A program made the position numbers and the translations under genes. Source: Flavobacterium sp. HTF (lineage in GTDB: Bacteria; Bacteroidota; Bacteroidia; Flavobacteriales; Flavobacteriaceae). Taken from it: 32,546 nt of DNA. The DNA lies in NCBI RefSeq assembly GCF_003105115.1, contig NZ_QETH01000051.1:1-32546 (forward strand), read 5' to 3'. Under the pieces are notes generated by a model. That model had not been told where the DNA came from. It ran no database searches and saw only the letters and a program-made list of their open reading frames with translations. Positions 25,308-32,546 of the stretch are shown one piece after another; within the stretch, counting starts at the first letter, position 1; each line of letters begins with the position of its first letter.

Positions 25308-26816
25308 ATGAAAAAGAGAATAAAAAATTGCCTCGTTACAGCTGTACTTTTTATTGTTCTTGGAGGATTTTTATCCTGTAGTGCAGAAAAAGAAACCCCA
25401 CAAAATCTAACAGTAAAAGGCTTAGCAATAAGCACAAATAAAATTGATTTTCAGAGTGCTGAAAGTAATGCTGATTTGACAATCAATAGTGAAGTGACAG
25501 CATGGCTGTTGCAAAGTTCAGATGCTAGCTGGGTAAAGATCAGCAAAGCAGGAGGAACGACAGGAACGACAGTTGTAAAAGTTACAGCTTTAGAAAATAC
25601 AAAGACAACTCCGAGAACTGCAGTTATAACATTAACTTCAAACGAAGCTAAATCGCTTCAAATTGCAATTACTCAGGCCGCTGCTATTGGTTCTGACGGG
25701 ACATATCCTAGCTATAACACAAATCCGCTTCCTGCAGACGCTACAGGAATGAGCAATACAGCCGTACAACTGGCAGCAAAACTAAAATTGGGCTGGAATA
25801 TCGGTAACACGATGGAAGCAACAGGTGGAGAAACTGCCTGGGGAAATCCAAAAGTGACCAAACAATTGATAGATTTGGTAAAAGCAAACGGATTTAATGC
25901 GATAAGAATTCCGTGTTCCTGGAATCAGTATTTATCAAATGCGGGAAAAGCGGAAATTAGCACCACCTGGCTTAACAGAGTAAAAGAAGTAGTGCAATAT
26001 TGTGTGGATAATGACATGTATGTAATTGTCAACATTCACTGGGATAACGGATGGCTTGAAAATAATGTTACAGAAGCCAAAAAAGACGAAAACAATGCCA
26101 AACAAAAAGCATTTTGGGAACAGATTGCCACACATTTGAGAGGTTTCGACGAACACTTACTTTTTGCAAGTGCCAACGAACCAAATGTTGAAAATGCGAC
26201 ACAAATGGCAGTTTTAACATCTTATCACCAAACTTTTATTGATGCTGTTCGTTCTACTGGAGGAAAAAATGCATACCGTAATTTAATTATTCAGGGGCCA
26301 TCAACAGATATAGAAAAGACAAACAACCTCATGAATACTTTACCAACAGATAAAGTAGCAGACAGAATGATGGCTGAGGTTCATTATTACACTCCGTATC
26401 AATTTTGCCTTATGGACAAAGATGCAGACTGGGGTAAAATGTTTTACTATTGGGGAGCAAATTACCATTCAACAACAGATGTATCACGTAATTCAACCTG
26501 GGGAGAGGAAACAGATTTAGATAACTTTTTCCATTCGATGAAAACTAAATTTGTAGACAAAGGAGTTCCGGTAATATTAGGAGAATTTGGAGCAATAAGA
26601 CGTTCTGATTTAACAGGTGCTGATCTGACACTGCATTTAGAATCCAGAGCTTATTTTCTGAAATATGTGGTTCAAAAAGCCACTGCAAACGGACTGGTTC
26701 CTTTTTATTGGGATGCAGGAAATTTGGGAGTAAACACAATGTCCTTATTTGACAGAAGCAATAATACAGTTTATGATGCACAAGCTTTAAAAGCATTGAA
26801 TGACGGATTAAAGTAG
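25308..26816 (+). CDS. BACON-domain GH5 endo-beta-glucanase/xyloglucanase-like lipoprotein
   Basis: 502 residues. Lipobox GGFLSC with Cys24. A BACON-type Ig-like domain is at about 36-125 (ISTNKIDFQSAESNADLTI ... SWVKISKAGGTTGTTVV ... ITQAA), then a linker and a GH5 barrel at about 150-500. Barrel motifs are LGWNIGNTMEA, WGNPKVT, IRIPCSWNQY, NIHWDNGW, acid/base Glu291 in FASANEPN and nucleophile Glu426 in VILGEFGA. The phrases match subfamily 4, and a BACON domain before GH5_4 is the layout of Bacteroides surface endo-xyloglucanases. It is the best candidate in the locus for the surface backbone-cutting enzyme. Lichenase or xylanase activity remains possible. Confidence 0.92.
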   Translation: MKKRIKNCLVTAVLFIVLGGFLSCSAEKETPQNLTVKGLAISTNKIDFQSAESNADLTINSEVTAWLLQSSDASWVKISKAGGTTGTTVVKVTALENTKTTPRTAVITLTSNEAKSLQIAITQAAAIGSDGTYPSYNTNPLPADATGMSNTAVQLAAKLKLGWNIGNTMEATGGETAWGNPKVTKQLIDLVKANGFNAIRIPCSWNQYLSNAGKAEISTTWLNRVKEVVQYCVDNDMYVIVNIHWDNGWLENNVTEAKKDENNAKQKAFWEQIATHLRGFDEHLLFASANEPNVENATQMAVLTSYHQTFIDAVRSTGGKNAYRNLIIQGPSTDIEKTNNLMNTLPTDKVADRMMAEVHYYTPYQFCLMDKDADWGKMFYYWGANYHSTTDVSRNSTWGEETDLDNFFHSMKTKFVDKGVPVILGEFGAIRRSDLTGADLTLHLESRAYFLKYVVQKATANGLVPFYWDAGNLGVNTMSLFDRSNNTVYDAQALKALNDGLK

Positions 26817-26836
26817 CAATTGCCTTTTTTGAATTA

Positions 26837-26903
26837 CATAAGTGGTATAAGTATTTTTAAGTTTGAATTAATTTTTAGCTTAATTTTACTTATATCACTT
26901 ATC
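26837..26903. repeat. Imperfect palindrome between GH5 and the acetylesterase gene
   Basis: CATAAGTGGTATAAGTA at 26837-26853 pairs with TACTTATATCACTTATC at 26887-26903 (15 of 17). The arm motif ATAAG-N-G-[AG]-TATAAGT is shared with the palindrome on the other side of the GH5 gene, so both gaps carry the same repeat family. Confidence 0.65.
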
Positions 26904-26933
26904 TGATTTTAGAGATTTAAATTTATAAATGAA

Positions 26934-28880
26934 ATGAAAAAATATACAGCCTTTCTTTTTCTTTTATGCAGTATAGCTGCAACGGCAAATGTAAAAATGC
27001 CTTTGGTTTTTTCTGACGGAATGGTTTTACAGCGTAATAAACCAATTCCGGTTTGGGGTTGGGCAGATGCCAATGAAAAAGTAGAAATCCGTTTTAACAA
27101 ACAAACTAAAACAATCACAGCCGATCAAAACGGAAAATGGACGGTAAATCTAAAAGCTGAAAAAGCGGGCGGTCCTTTTGAATTATCCATTACAGGAAAA
27201 AATAAAATCATCATAAAAAATGTTTTGGTTGGCGAAGTATGGATTTGCAGCGGACAGTCAAACATGGAATTTCAGGTGTACAAAACGATGAATGCCCAGA
27301 AAGAAATTGAAGATTCAAATTATCCCATGATTCGTCATTTTGGCGTGGCGCAGGATTTAAGCGGAACACCAAAAGACGATTTGAAATCTGCAAAATGGGA
27401 AGTTTCAAACAAAGAAAATGTTGGTAATTTTACAGCAGTCGGCTATTATTTTGCAAAAAAATTATACGCCGAATTAAAAATCCCAATCGGAATCATAAAT
27501 ACTTCATGGGGCGGAACCAACGTAGAAACCTGGACAAGCCGGGAAGCATTTCAAAACAGTGAGGATTTTAAGGCTATGATTGCCGATGTTCCGGTTGTAA
27601 ACATGGATGAAGTTTTTGAAATCTATAAAAAATCAGTTTTAGAAAACGTTAGAAAAGTTCAGGGTTTTGATGTTTCAATGGAAAACGAAGCCCGGTTTAA
27701 AGATCCAAACTTCAATGATAAAAACTGGCCTGAAATAAAAGTTCCTTCACTTTGGGAAAATCAACAGCTTGGAAATATAGACGGAATTGTCTGGATGAGA
27801 AAAACAATTGTTTTAACAGCAGAACAAGCCAAAAAAGAAGCCGTTTTATATCTGTCAAAAGTCGATGATGAAGACCAGACTTTCGTGAACGGGGTTGAAG
27901 TGGGAACCAATAATCTTTGGGACAAACAGAGAATTTACAAAATCCCTTCAAATGTCCTGAAAGAAGGAACAAACACAATCGCAGTCAGAATTACAGATTA
28001 CAGCGGTGGTGGCGGAATTTATGGCGACCCGGCCGATTTAAAAATTGACTTTAAAGATTCAAATCTGCCGCTTGAAGGATTTTGGAAATTTAATGTGATA
28101 AAAGTAAGAATCGAAGTTTCGCCAAACAGTTATCCGTCGTTATTATACAATGCAATGGTAAATCCATTGGTTCCTTATGCATTTCAGGGTGTTTTATGGT
28201 ATCAGGGCGAAGCCAATGTCTGGAGAGCAAAAGAATATAAAAAATCATTTCCTCTTATGATTACGGACTGGAGAACCAAATTCAAACAAGGGGATTTTCC
28301 TTTCTATTTTGTACAATTGGCCACCTTCGACGAGTTTGGCGGAAACAGTGCAAAAGGAAGCCGTTGGGCAGAACTTCGCGAAGCACAATCAGAAACCTTA
28401 AAATTATCCAACACCGGAATGGCCGTAACGACAGATATCGGGAACGCAAAAGACATTCACCCAACAAACAAACAAGATGTAGCTTTGCGTCTGGCAGCAA
28501 TTGCATTAAATAATGTTTACAATAAAAAACAAGTTTTCAGCGGTCCGGTTTATAAATCTCAGGAAATAAAAGGAAACCAGATTATCCTGACTTTTAACCA
28601 TACCGGCAGCGGATTATCCACTCCGGACAATACAGAATTAAAAGGTTTCGAAATCGCCGGTGCAGACAAAGTTTTTCATTCCGCGAAAGCGATAATCAAA
28701 GACAACAAAATAATCGTTTCCAGCGATCAGGTTCAAAATCCGGTGGCAGTTCATTACGGTTGGGCAGACGATGACACTAATATCAATCTTTATAACAAAG
28801 AAAAATTTCCCGCATCGCCATTCAGGACTGATAATTGGGAAATGATGACAGCAAATGAAAAATATAAAGTGAGTAAATAA
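26934..28880 (+). CDS. SGNH carbohydrate acetylesterase (sialate O-acetylesterase family)
   Basis: 648 residues. Signal peptide about 1-18 (FLFLLCSIAATAN). An N-terminal beta domain is at about 20-95 (PLVFSDGMVLQRNKPIPVWGWA). The esterase core has Ser109 in ICSGQSNMEF, WGGTNVETW, WYQGEANVWRAKEY and the Asp507-His509 pair in KDIHPTNKQD. A jelly-roll domain (about 245-370, containing WPEIKVPSLWENQ ... VWMRKTIVL) is inserted in the core, as in many PUL esterases. It removes O-acetyl groups from glycans. In this setting the substrate is more likely an acetylated hemicellulose than sialic acid, because no sialidase or sialic acid catabolism genes are near. Confidence 0.9.
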   Translation: MKKYTAFLFLLCSIAATANVKMPLVFSDGMVLQRNKPIPVWGWADANEKVEIRFNKQTKTITADQNGKWTVNLKAEKAGGPFELSITGKNKIIIKNVLVGEVWICSGQSNMEFQVYKTMNAQKEIEDSNYPMIRHFGVAQDLSGTPKDDLKSAKWEVSNKENVGNFTAVGYYFAKKLYAELKIPIGIINTSWGGTNVETWTSREAFQNSEDFKAMIADVPVVNMDEVFEIYKKSVLENVRKVQGFDVSMENEARFKDPNFNDKNWPEIKVPSLWENQQLGNIDGIVWMRKTIVLTAEQAKKEAVLYLSKVDDEDQTFVNGVEVGTNNLWDKQRIYKIPSNVLKEGTNTIAVRITDYSGGGGIYGDPADLKIDFKDSNLPLEGFWKFNVIKVRIEVSPNSYPSLLYNAMVNPLVPYAFQGVLWYQGEANVWRAKEYKKSFPLMITDWRTKFKQGDFPFYFVQLATFDEFGGNSAKGSRWAELREAQSETLKLSNTGMAVTTDIGNAKDIHPTNKQDVALRLAAIALNNVYNKKQVFSGPVYKSQEIKGNQIILTFNHTGSGLSTPDNTELKGFEIAGADKVFHSAKAIIKDNKIIVSSDQVQNPVAVHYGWADDDTNINLYNKEKFPASPFRTDNWEMMTANEKYKVSK

Positions 28881-28890
28881 AATTATCAGG

Positions 28891-29003
28891 GCGTGACCGT
28901 ACCGGGATAAGAAGGCAAATATACTTTACCTAAATACGCCTTCTTATTCCGGTACGGTCGAGCTATCCGCACTACTTCGGTAGTTAGCTCCTATCCCTCA
29001 CGC
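28891..29003. repeat. Large structured intergenic element with UUCG hairpin
   Basis: Arms at 28895-28916 and 28938-28959 (GACCGTACCGGGATAAGAAG...) pair over 22 bp with a single G-U type mismatch. Directly after is a second hairpin, GAGCTA (28960-28965), a 5-nt bulge, ACTAC, TTCG, GTAGT, TAGCTC (28985-28990), with a classic UUCG tetraloop. GCGT (28891-28894) and ACGC (29000-29003) can close the whole as a three-way junction. It is GC-richer than its surroundings. It could be a mobile palindromic repeat or a transcribed structure such as a processing or attenuation element. Confidence 0.8.
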
Positions 29004-29029
29004 ATACGCAACAAAATAATCACGTTTTA

Positions 29030-29131
29030 TGTCATTCTGAGGGACGAAGAATCTTCGTTAGTAGATCGACAAACATTAAAGATTTACTTTACGGAGTTTC
29101 TTATGAAGATTCTTCGTTCCTCAGAATGACA
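29030..29131. repeat. Dispersed-type palindrome GTCATTCTGAG
   Basis: TGTCATTCTGAGGGACGAAG... (29030-29057) and its near reverse complement at 29104-29131 match at 26 of 28 positions, with a 46-nt middle. The GTCATTCTGAGG(A/G)ACGAAGAATC core is of a kind I know as a dispersed intergenic palindrome in many bacteria. With the preceding structured element it fills the gap before GH95. Confidence 0.75.
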
Positions 29132-29194
29132 AAATTGTAGAAATACGAGATTCTAAACCATGAAAAATAAAATAACATCAACAACTACCAGCTT

Positions 29195-31600
29195 ATGAAT
29201 TCAGCCATCATAAAAACATTTTTCATCTTACTTCTCACATCTTGCTATACAAACATTTCAGCACAATCCAAAAATGTTTTATGGTACAATAAACCGGCAG
29301 AATTCTTTGAGGAAAGTTTAGTTTTAGGAAACGGAAAACTTGGAGCAACAGTTTTTGGAGGAGTCAATTCGGATAAAATTTACCTGAATGATATCACACT
29401 TTGGTCGGGAGAACCTGTAAATGCAAACATGAATCCCGAAGCCTATAAAAATATTCCGGCAATTCGCGAAGCTTTACAAAACGAAAATTACAAACTAGCT
29501 GAAGAATTAAACAAAAAGATTCAGGGAAAAAATTCAGAATCGTATGCTCCGTTGGGAACATTAGAAATCAGTAATTTCGAAAAAGGAAAAGCGACCAATT
29601 ACTACAGAGAACTTGATATTTCTAATGCAACCTCAAAAGTAAGTTATGAACTGGATGGCGTAAAGTTTACCCGTGAGTATTTTGTTTCGGCACCGGATCA
29701 AATTATGGTAATCAAACTCACAAGCAGCCAAAAAGAAGCTTTAAACTTTGATATCAATTTAAGGAGTTTGTTAAAGTCAAATGTCGAAGTCAGAAACAAC
29801 ACTATGATGATGAATGGTGTTGCGCCAATTCATGAAAATGCAGGTTATACTGTTTTGCCAAAATATTTAGAAGTAAAAGAAAGAGGAACAAAGTTTACGA
29901 CTCTGCTTCAGGTCAAAAATACAGACGGAAAAGTGACAAGTTCTAATGCAACAATAACGGTAAAAAATGCATCAGAAGTTTTTATCTATGTCTCAGTTGC
30001 AACAAGTTTTAATGGTTTTGACAAAAATCCCGCAACCGAAGGCATAGACGATGTTGCGATGGCATTACAAAATTTAAATAAAGCATTTGTAAAACCATTT
30101 GATAGATTAAAAGAAAATCACGTTGCGGATTATCAGAAATTCTATAACAGAGTAAGTTTGGATTTAGGAAAAACAACAGCACCGGATCTGGCAACAGATG
30201 AACGTTTGCTTCGCTATTCCGACGGAAAAGAAGATAAAAATCTGGAAATTTTGTATTTTAATTACGGACGTTATTTACTGATCAGCAGTTCAAGAACTTT
30301 GGGAGTTCCTGCCAATTTACAGGGAATCTGGAACCCGCATCTTAGCCCGCCATGGAGCAGCAATTATACGATGAACATTAATGTGGAGGAAAACTACTGG
30401 CTGGCAGAAAATACGAATCTTTCAGAAATGCATTTACCATTATTAAGTTTTATAAAAAACCTTTCAGTAACCGGAAAAGTAACTGCTAAAACTTTTTACG
30501 GAGTTAATCAGGGCTGGGCGGCAGCGCACAATTCGGATATCTGGGCAATGACCAATCCGGTAGGTCAATTTGGAAAAGAAGATCCTATGTGGGCATGCTG
30601 GCCACTAGCAGGCGCCTGGCTGAGTACGCACATTTGGGAACATTATGTGTTTACGCAGGATGCAGTATATTTAAAAAAAGAAGGATATCCTTTAATGAAA
30701 GGAGCAGCCGAGTTCTACCTGAACTGGATGATAACCGATAAAAAAGGGAATCTGATCACATCTCCATCAACTTCTCCGGAAAATCAATATATAACCCCGG
30801 ACGGTTTTGTCGGAGCCACTATGTATGGAGGAACAGCAGATCTGGCCATGATTCGAGAGTGTTTTGATAAAACAATAAAGGCATCAAAAGTTTTGAATAC
30901 TGATGCTGAATTTAGAGAAAAACTTGAAAAAGCACTGGCTAAACTTTATCCGTATCAAATTGGTAAAAAAGGAAATCTTCAGGAATGGTATTTCGACTGG
31001 GACGATAAAGATCCAAAACATCGTCATCAGTCACAGTTATTCGGACTATTTCCGGGCAATCACATAACACCTTTGAAAACTCCTGATTTAGCAGAAGCAT
31101 CAAAAAAAACGCTCGAAATTAAAGGAGACGAAACTACAGGCTGGTCAAAAGGCTGGCGAATTAATCTCTGGGCAAGACTTTGGGACGGAAACCGTGCCTA
31201 CAAAATGTACCGTGAATTATTACGCTACGTAGATCCGGATGGTAAAAAAACACAAACACCAAGAAGAGGAGGGGGAACGTACCCGAATTTATTTGATGCG
31301 CATCCGCCATTTCAGATTGATGGCAATTTCGGTGGTGCCGCAGCCGTTGCCGAAATGTTGTTGCAATCTGATGAAAACGAAATAAGATTACTTCCTGCTT
31401 TGCCGGACGCCTGGGAAACAGGATCTGTAAAGGGTCTTTGTGCAAGAGGCGGATTTGAAATAGAAATGGAATGGAATAATAAAAATATAACCGTATTAAC
31501 TATTTCGTCTAAAAACGGAGGGAAAACAGCTTTAGTTTATAGAAATAAAAAACAAGAAGTCGTTTTGAAAAAAGGACAGAAATTAGAAATAAGCTGGTAG
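29195..31600 (+). CDS. Glycoside hydrolase family 95, alpha-L-fucosidase or alpha-L-galactosidase
   Basis: 801 residues, full family length. N-terminal signal about 1-23 (FFILLLTSCYTNISAQ); LLTSC also allows a lipoprotein reading with Cys17. An N-terminal beta-sandwich is at about 28-280 (ESLVLGNGKLGATVFGG, LNDITLWSGEP), followed by an (alpha/alpha)6 barrel. Catalytic motifs are present: Asn394 and Asn396 in MNINVEENYW, acid Glu529 in STSPENQY and Asp709 in FQIDGNFGGAAAVAEML. The enzyme would remove terminal alpha-1,2-L-fucose, or L-galactose, side-chain caps from xyloglucan or complex xylan. It is the last gene of the locus, followed by a strong terminator. Confidence 0.93.
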   Translation: MNSAIIKTFFILLLTSCYTNISAQSKNVLWYNKPAEFFEESLVLGNGKLGATVFGGVNSDKIYLNDITLWSGEPVNANMNPEAYKNIPAIREALQNENYKLAEELNKKIQGKNSESYAPLGTLEISNFEKGKATNYYRELDISNATSKVSYELDGVKFTREYFVSAPDQIMVIKLTSSQKEALNFDINLRSLLKSNVEVRNNTMMMNGVAPIHENAGYTVLPKYLEVKERGTKFTTLLQVKNTDGKVTSSNATITVKNASEVFIYVSVATSFNGFDKNPATEGIDDVAMALQNLNKAFVKPFDRLKENHVADYQKFYNRVSLDLGKTTAPDLATDERLLRYSDGKEDKNLEILYFNYGRYLLISSSRTLGVPANLQGIWNPHLSPPWSSNYTMNINVEENYWLAENTNLSEMHLPLLSFIKNLSVTGKVTAKTFYGVNQGWAAAHNSDIWAMTNPVGQFGKEDPMWACWPLAGAWLSTHIWEHYVFTQDAVYLKKEGYPLMKGAAEFYLNWMITDKKGNLITSPSTSPENQYITPDGFVGATMYGGTADLAMIRECFDKTIKASKVLNTDAEFREKLEKALAKLYPYQIGKKGNLQEWYFDWDDKDPKHRHQSQLFGLFPGNHITPLKTPDLAEASKKTLEIKGDETTGWSKGWRINLWARLWDGNRAYKMYRELLRYVDPDGKKTQTPRRGGGTYPNLFDAHPPFQIDGNFGGAAAVAEMLLQSDENEIRLLPALPDAWETGSVKGLCARGGFEIEMEWNNKNITVLTISSKNGGKTALVYRNKKQEVVLKKGQKLEISW

Positions 31601-31621
31601 AATAAACCGATTAGATATTCA

Positions 31622-31662
31622 AGCCCGACAGTCCTGAAACCTTGGTACTGTCGGGTTTTTTT
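31622..31662 (+). terminator. Strong intrinsic terminator closing the PUL
   Basis: CCCGACAGT at 31624-31632 pairs with ACTGTCGGG at 31647-31655, a perfect GC-rich 9-bp stem followed by seven T. It marks the 3' end of the PUL. Confidence 0.9.
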
Positions 31663-31667
31663 ATGTA

Positions 31668-32240
31668 TTATTCTTTTTCAGAAGTTTCGGCTGGTTTTTC
31701 AGGATCTTTTACAGTTTCTTCCTTGTTCTTTTCCTTCTGGCTTTCCTTAAAAGTCTCGTACCATTTTTCTATGGAAGGATAAACAAAAGCAGCCACTTTC
31801 TTAATCGGATTATAAAATATAGATTTATCTAAAGTTTCCTTCTTGGCAAAAGTATTATCGAAATTTATTTTTTCAAAAAGAGCAATAAAAATGCTCACAA
31901 TAAGGATTGTTTTTAAAACCCTGAAAAAAGCGCCACCCAATTTATTGATTAAACCAAGTTGTGCAAAATCGGCAACTCCTGTTAAGAATTTTGCCAGTAA
32001 ATAAACCGCAACAACCACCAGAATAAAAGTTAGGATAAAAGCTGTAATCTGAATATTAGTGGGATTCCAGCTCACATGTTTTGCAATAATATCTTTCATA
32101 AATGAAGAAAACTTTATCGCTAAATAGATTCCCAATAATAAAGAAATAAAAGAAGCAACTTCTACAAAAAGTCCATTTTTGAAACCTTTGTATAAACTGA
32201 AAGCCAAAAGTGCTCCCAAAATAATATCTAAAAAACTCAT
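31668..32240 (-). CDS. CvpA-family inner-membrane protein
   Basis: 190 residues when started at the ATG at 32240 (MSFLDIILGALLAFSLYKGFKNGLFVEVASF). A longer upstream start would add residues that cover the divergent spacer. Several hydrophobic segments occur within residues 1-120 (SLLLGIYLAI, ITAFILTFILVVVAVYLLAKF, FRVLKTILIVSIFIALF), with the conserved GG-F/LNKLGGAFFR region between them. The C-terminal tail is charged and glutamate/lysine-rich. CvpA proteins are linked to colicin V production and envelope homeostasis in other bacteria; the molecular role is unclear. It is a chromosomal backbone gene, not part of the PUL. Confidence 0.85.
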   Translation of the reverse strand: MSFLDIILGALLAFSLYKGFKNGLFVEVASFISLLLGIYLAIKFSSFMKDIIAKHVSWNPTNIQITAFILTFILVVVAVYLLAKFLTGVADFAQLGLINKLGGAFFRVLKTILIVSIFIALFEKINFDNTFAKKETLDKSIFYNPIKKVAAFVYPSIEKWYETFKESQKEKNKEETVKDPEKPAETSEKE

Positions 32241-32293
32241 GTCGATTAACTTAAATGAATATATATTTCTATTTTTGGCAAAAAAATAATAAA

Positions 32294-32546
32294 ATGAGAA
32301 AAAACCTATCAATTAAAACTGTAATTACTTTTTGTATCTTACTCCTGACTTCTTGTTCTAATAATGACGAAAGCAAAGATACAATACCAGATGAAAAATC
32401 AATTCTAATAAAAAAAATAACCGAAACAGTTTATTATTCCGGGGATTCAGAAACAAGCACATCAGATTTTGTGTATGAAAAAAATGTTTTGAAAAGTGTA
32501 ACATCCGGTACTGGTTATAAAACTGAATTTGAATATAATGGAGATA
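32294..32546 (+). CDS. Lipoprotein, partial, runs off the right edge
   Basis: The start is ATG at 32294, divergent from the CvpA gene with a 53-bp spacer. 84 codons are visible. The signal peptide MRKNLSIKTVITFCILLLTSC has the lipid site at Cys21, then an Asn/Asp/Ser-rich linker. The following text (ITETVYYSGDS ... DFVYEKNVLKSVTSG ... EFEYNGD) has the YD-repeat-like beta rhythm common in Bacteroidetes surface lipoproteins. The end and function are not visible. Confidence 0.75.
   Translation, partial: MRKNLSIKTVITFCILLLTSCSNNDESKDTIPDEKSILIKKITETVYYSGDSETSTSDFVYEKNVLKSVTSGTGYKTEFEYNGD

Larger units (their letters stand above)
28881..29194. other. Intergenic region before GH95, no gene
   Basis: The 314-bp gap is almost entirely two palindromic elements (28891-29003 and 29030-29131). 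No open frame with coding character and no clear TAnnTTTG promoter is visible, so GH95 may depend on read-through through these structures. Confidence 0.6.

Noticed and set aside
26934..28880. Sialic-acid-specific function for the SGNH esterase
   Set aside because: The family name is historical. There is no sialidase, lyase or sialic acid kinase nearby, and the context is hemicellulose.
32241..32312. Longer CvpA start at 32312
   Set aside because: The extension would overlap the divergent lipoprotein start and has an atypical sequence before the conserved MSFLDIIL start.

Overview
The window is an AT-rich chromosomal segment from a member of the Bacteroidetes, most likely a Flavobacterium of the F. 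johnsoniae type. The support is a SusC/SusD pair, lipoprotein glycoside hydrolases, Bacteroidetes-type promoters (TTG ... TAnnTTTG), few Shine-Dalgarno sequences, and housekeeping proteins (ThiL, LepA, CvpA) that look flavobacterial. The assignment comes from reading the sequence only.

Left part (1-7.6 kb), chromosomal backbone: a TPR-type sensor histidine kinase with an abnormal 5' end overlaps a response regulator by 4 bp. A perfect 20-bp-arm palindrome separates this pair from the convergent thiL. A DinB-family protein follows, convergent with a WYL-domain regulator, and then lepA.

Control region (7.6-10.15 kb): a 75-residue peptide with a Bacteroidetes double-glycine leader is followed, on the other strand, by two tandem paralogous NUDIX-fold transcription regulators of the NrtR/AraR/XylR type whose Nudix boxes are degenerate. 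The promoter of the peptide gene and the promoter of the xylose operon carry the same composite element: TTG-N20-TAYACTTG with the operator ACTTGTAGTCA-N5-ACCATAAGAT laid over the -7 box. The small secreted-peptide gene therefore appears to belong to the same xylose regulon as the polysaccharide locus. This is the least expected observation in the window.

Polysaccharide utilisation locus (10.15-31.6 kb, all + strand): xylB, xylA, susC, susD, an unrecognised surface-type lipoprotein, GH2, GH39, GH3, GH5 with a BACON domain, an SGNH acetylesterase (sialate O-acetylesterase type) and GH95. The inferred job is capture and breakdown of an acetylated, xylose-containing plant hemicellulose decorated with galactose and fucose or L-galactose. 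Fucogalacto-xyloglucan and complex glucurono(arabino)xylan both fit. Released xylose would then pass through xylose isomerase and xylulokinase. No xylose transporter and no GH31 alpha-xylosidase is present. The last three intergenic gaps of the locus hold several large palindromic elements.

Right end: a strong terminator closes the locus. A CvpA-family membrane protein lies on the minus strand, and a lipoprotein gene runs off the window edge.
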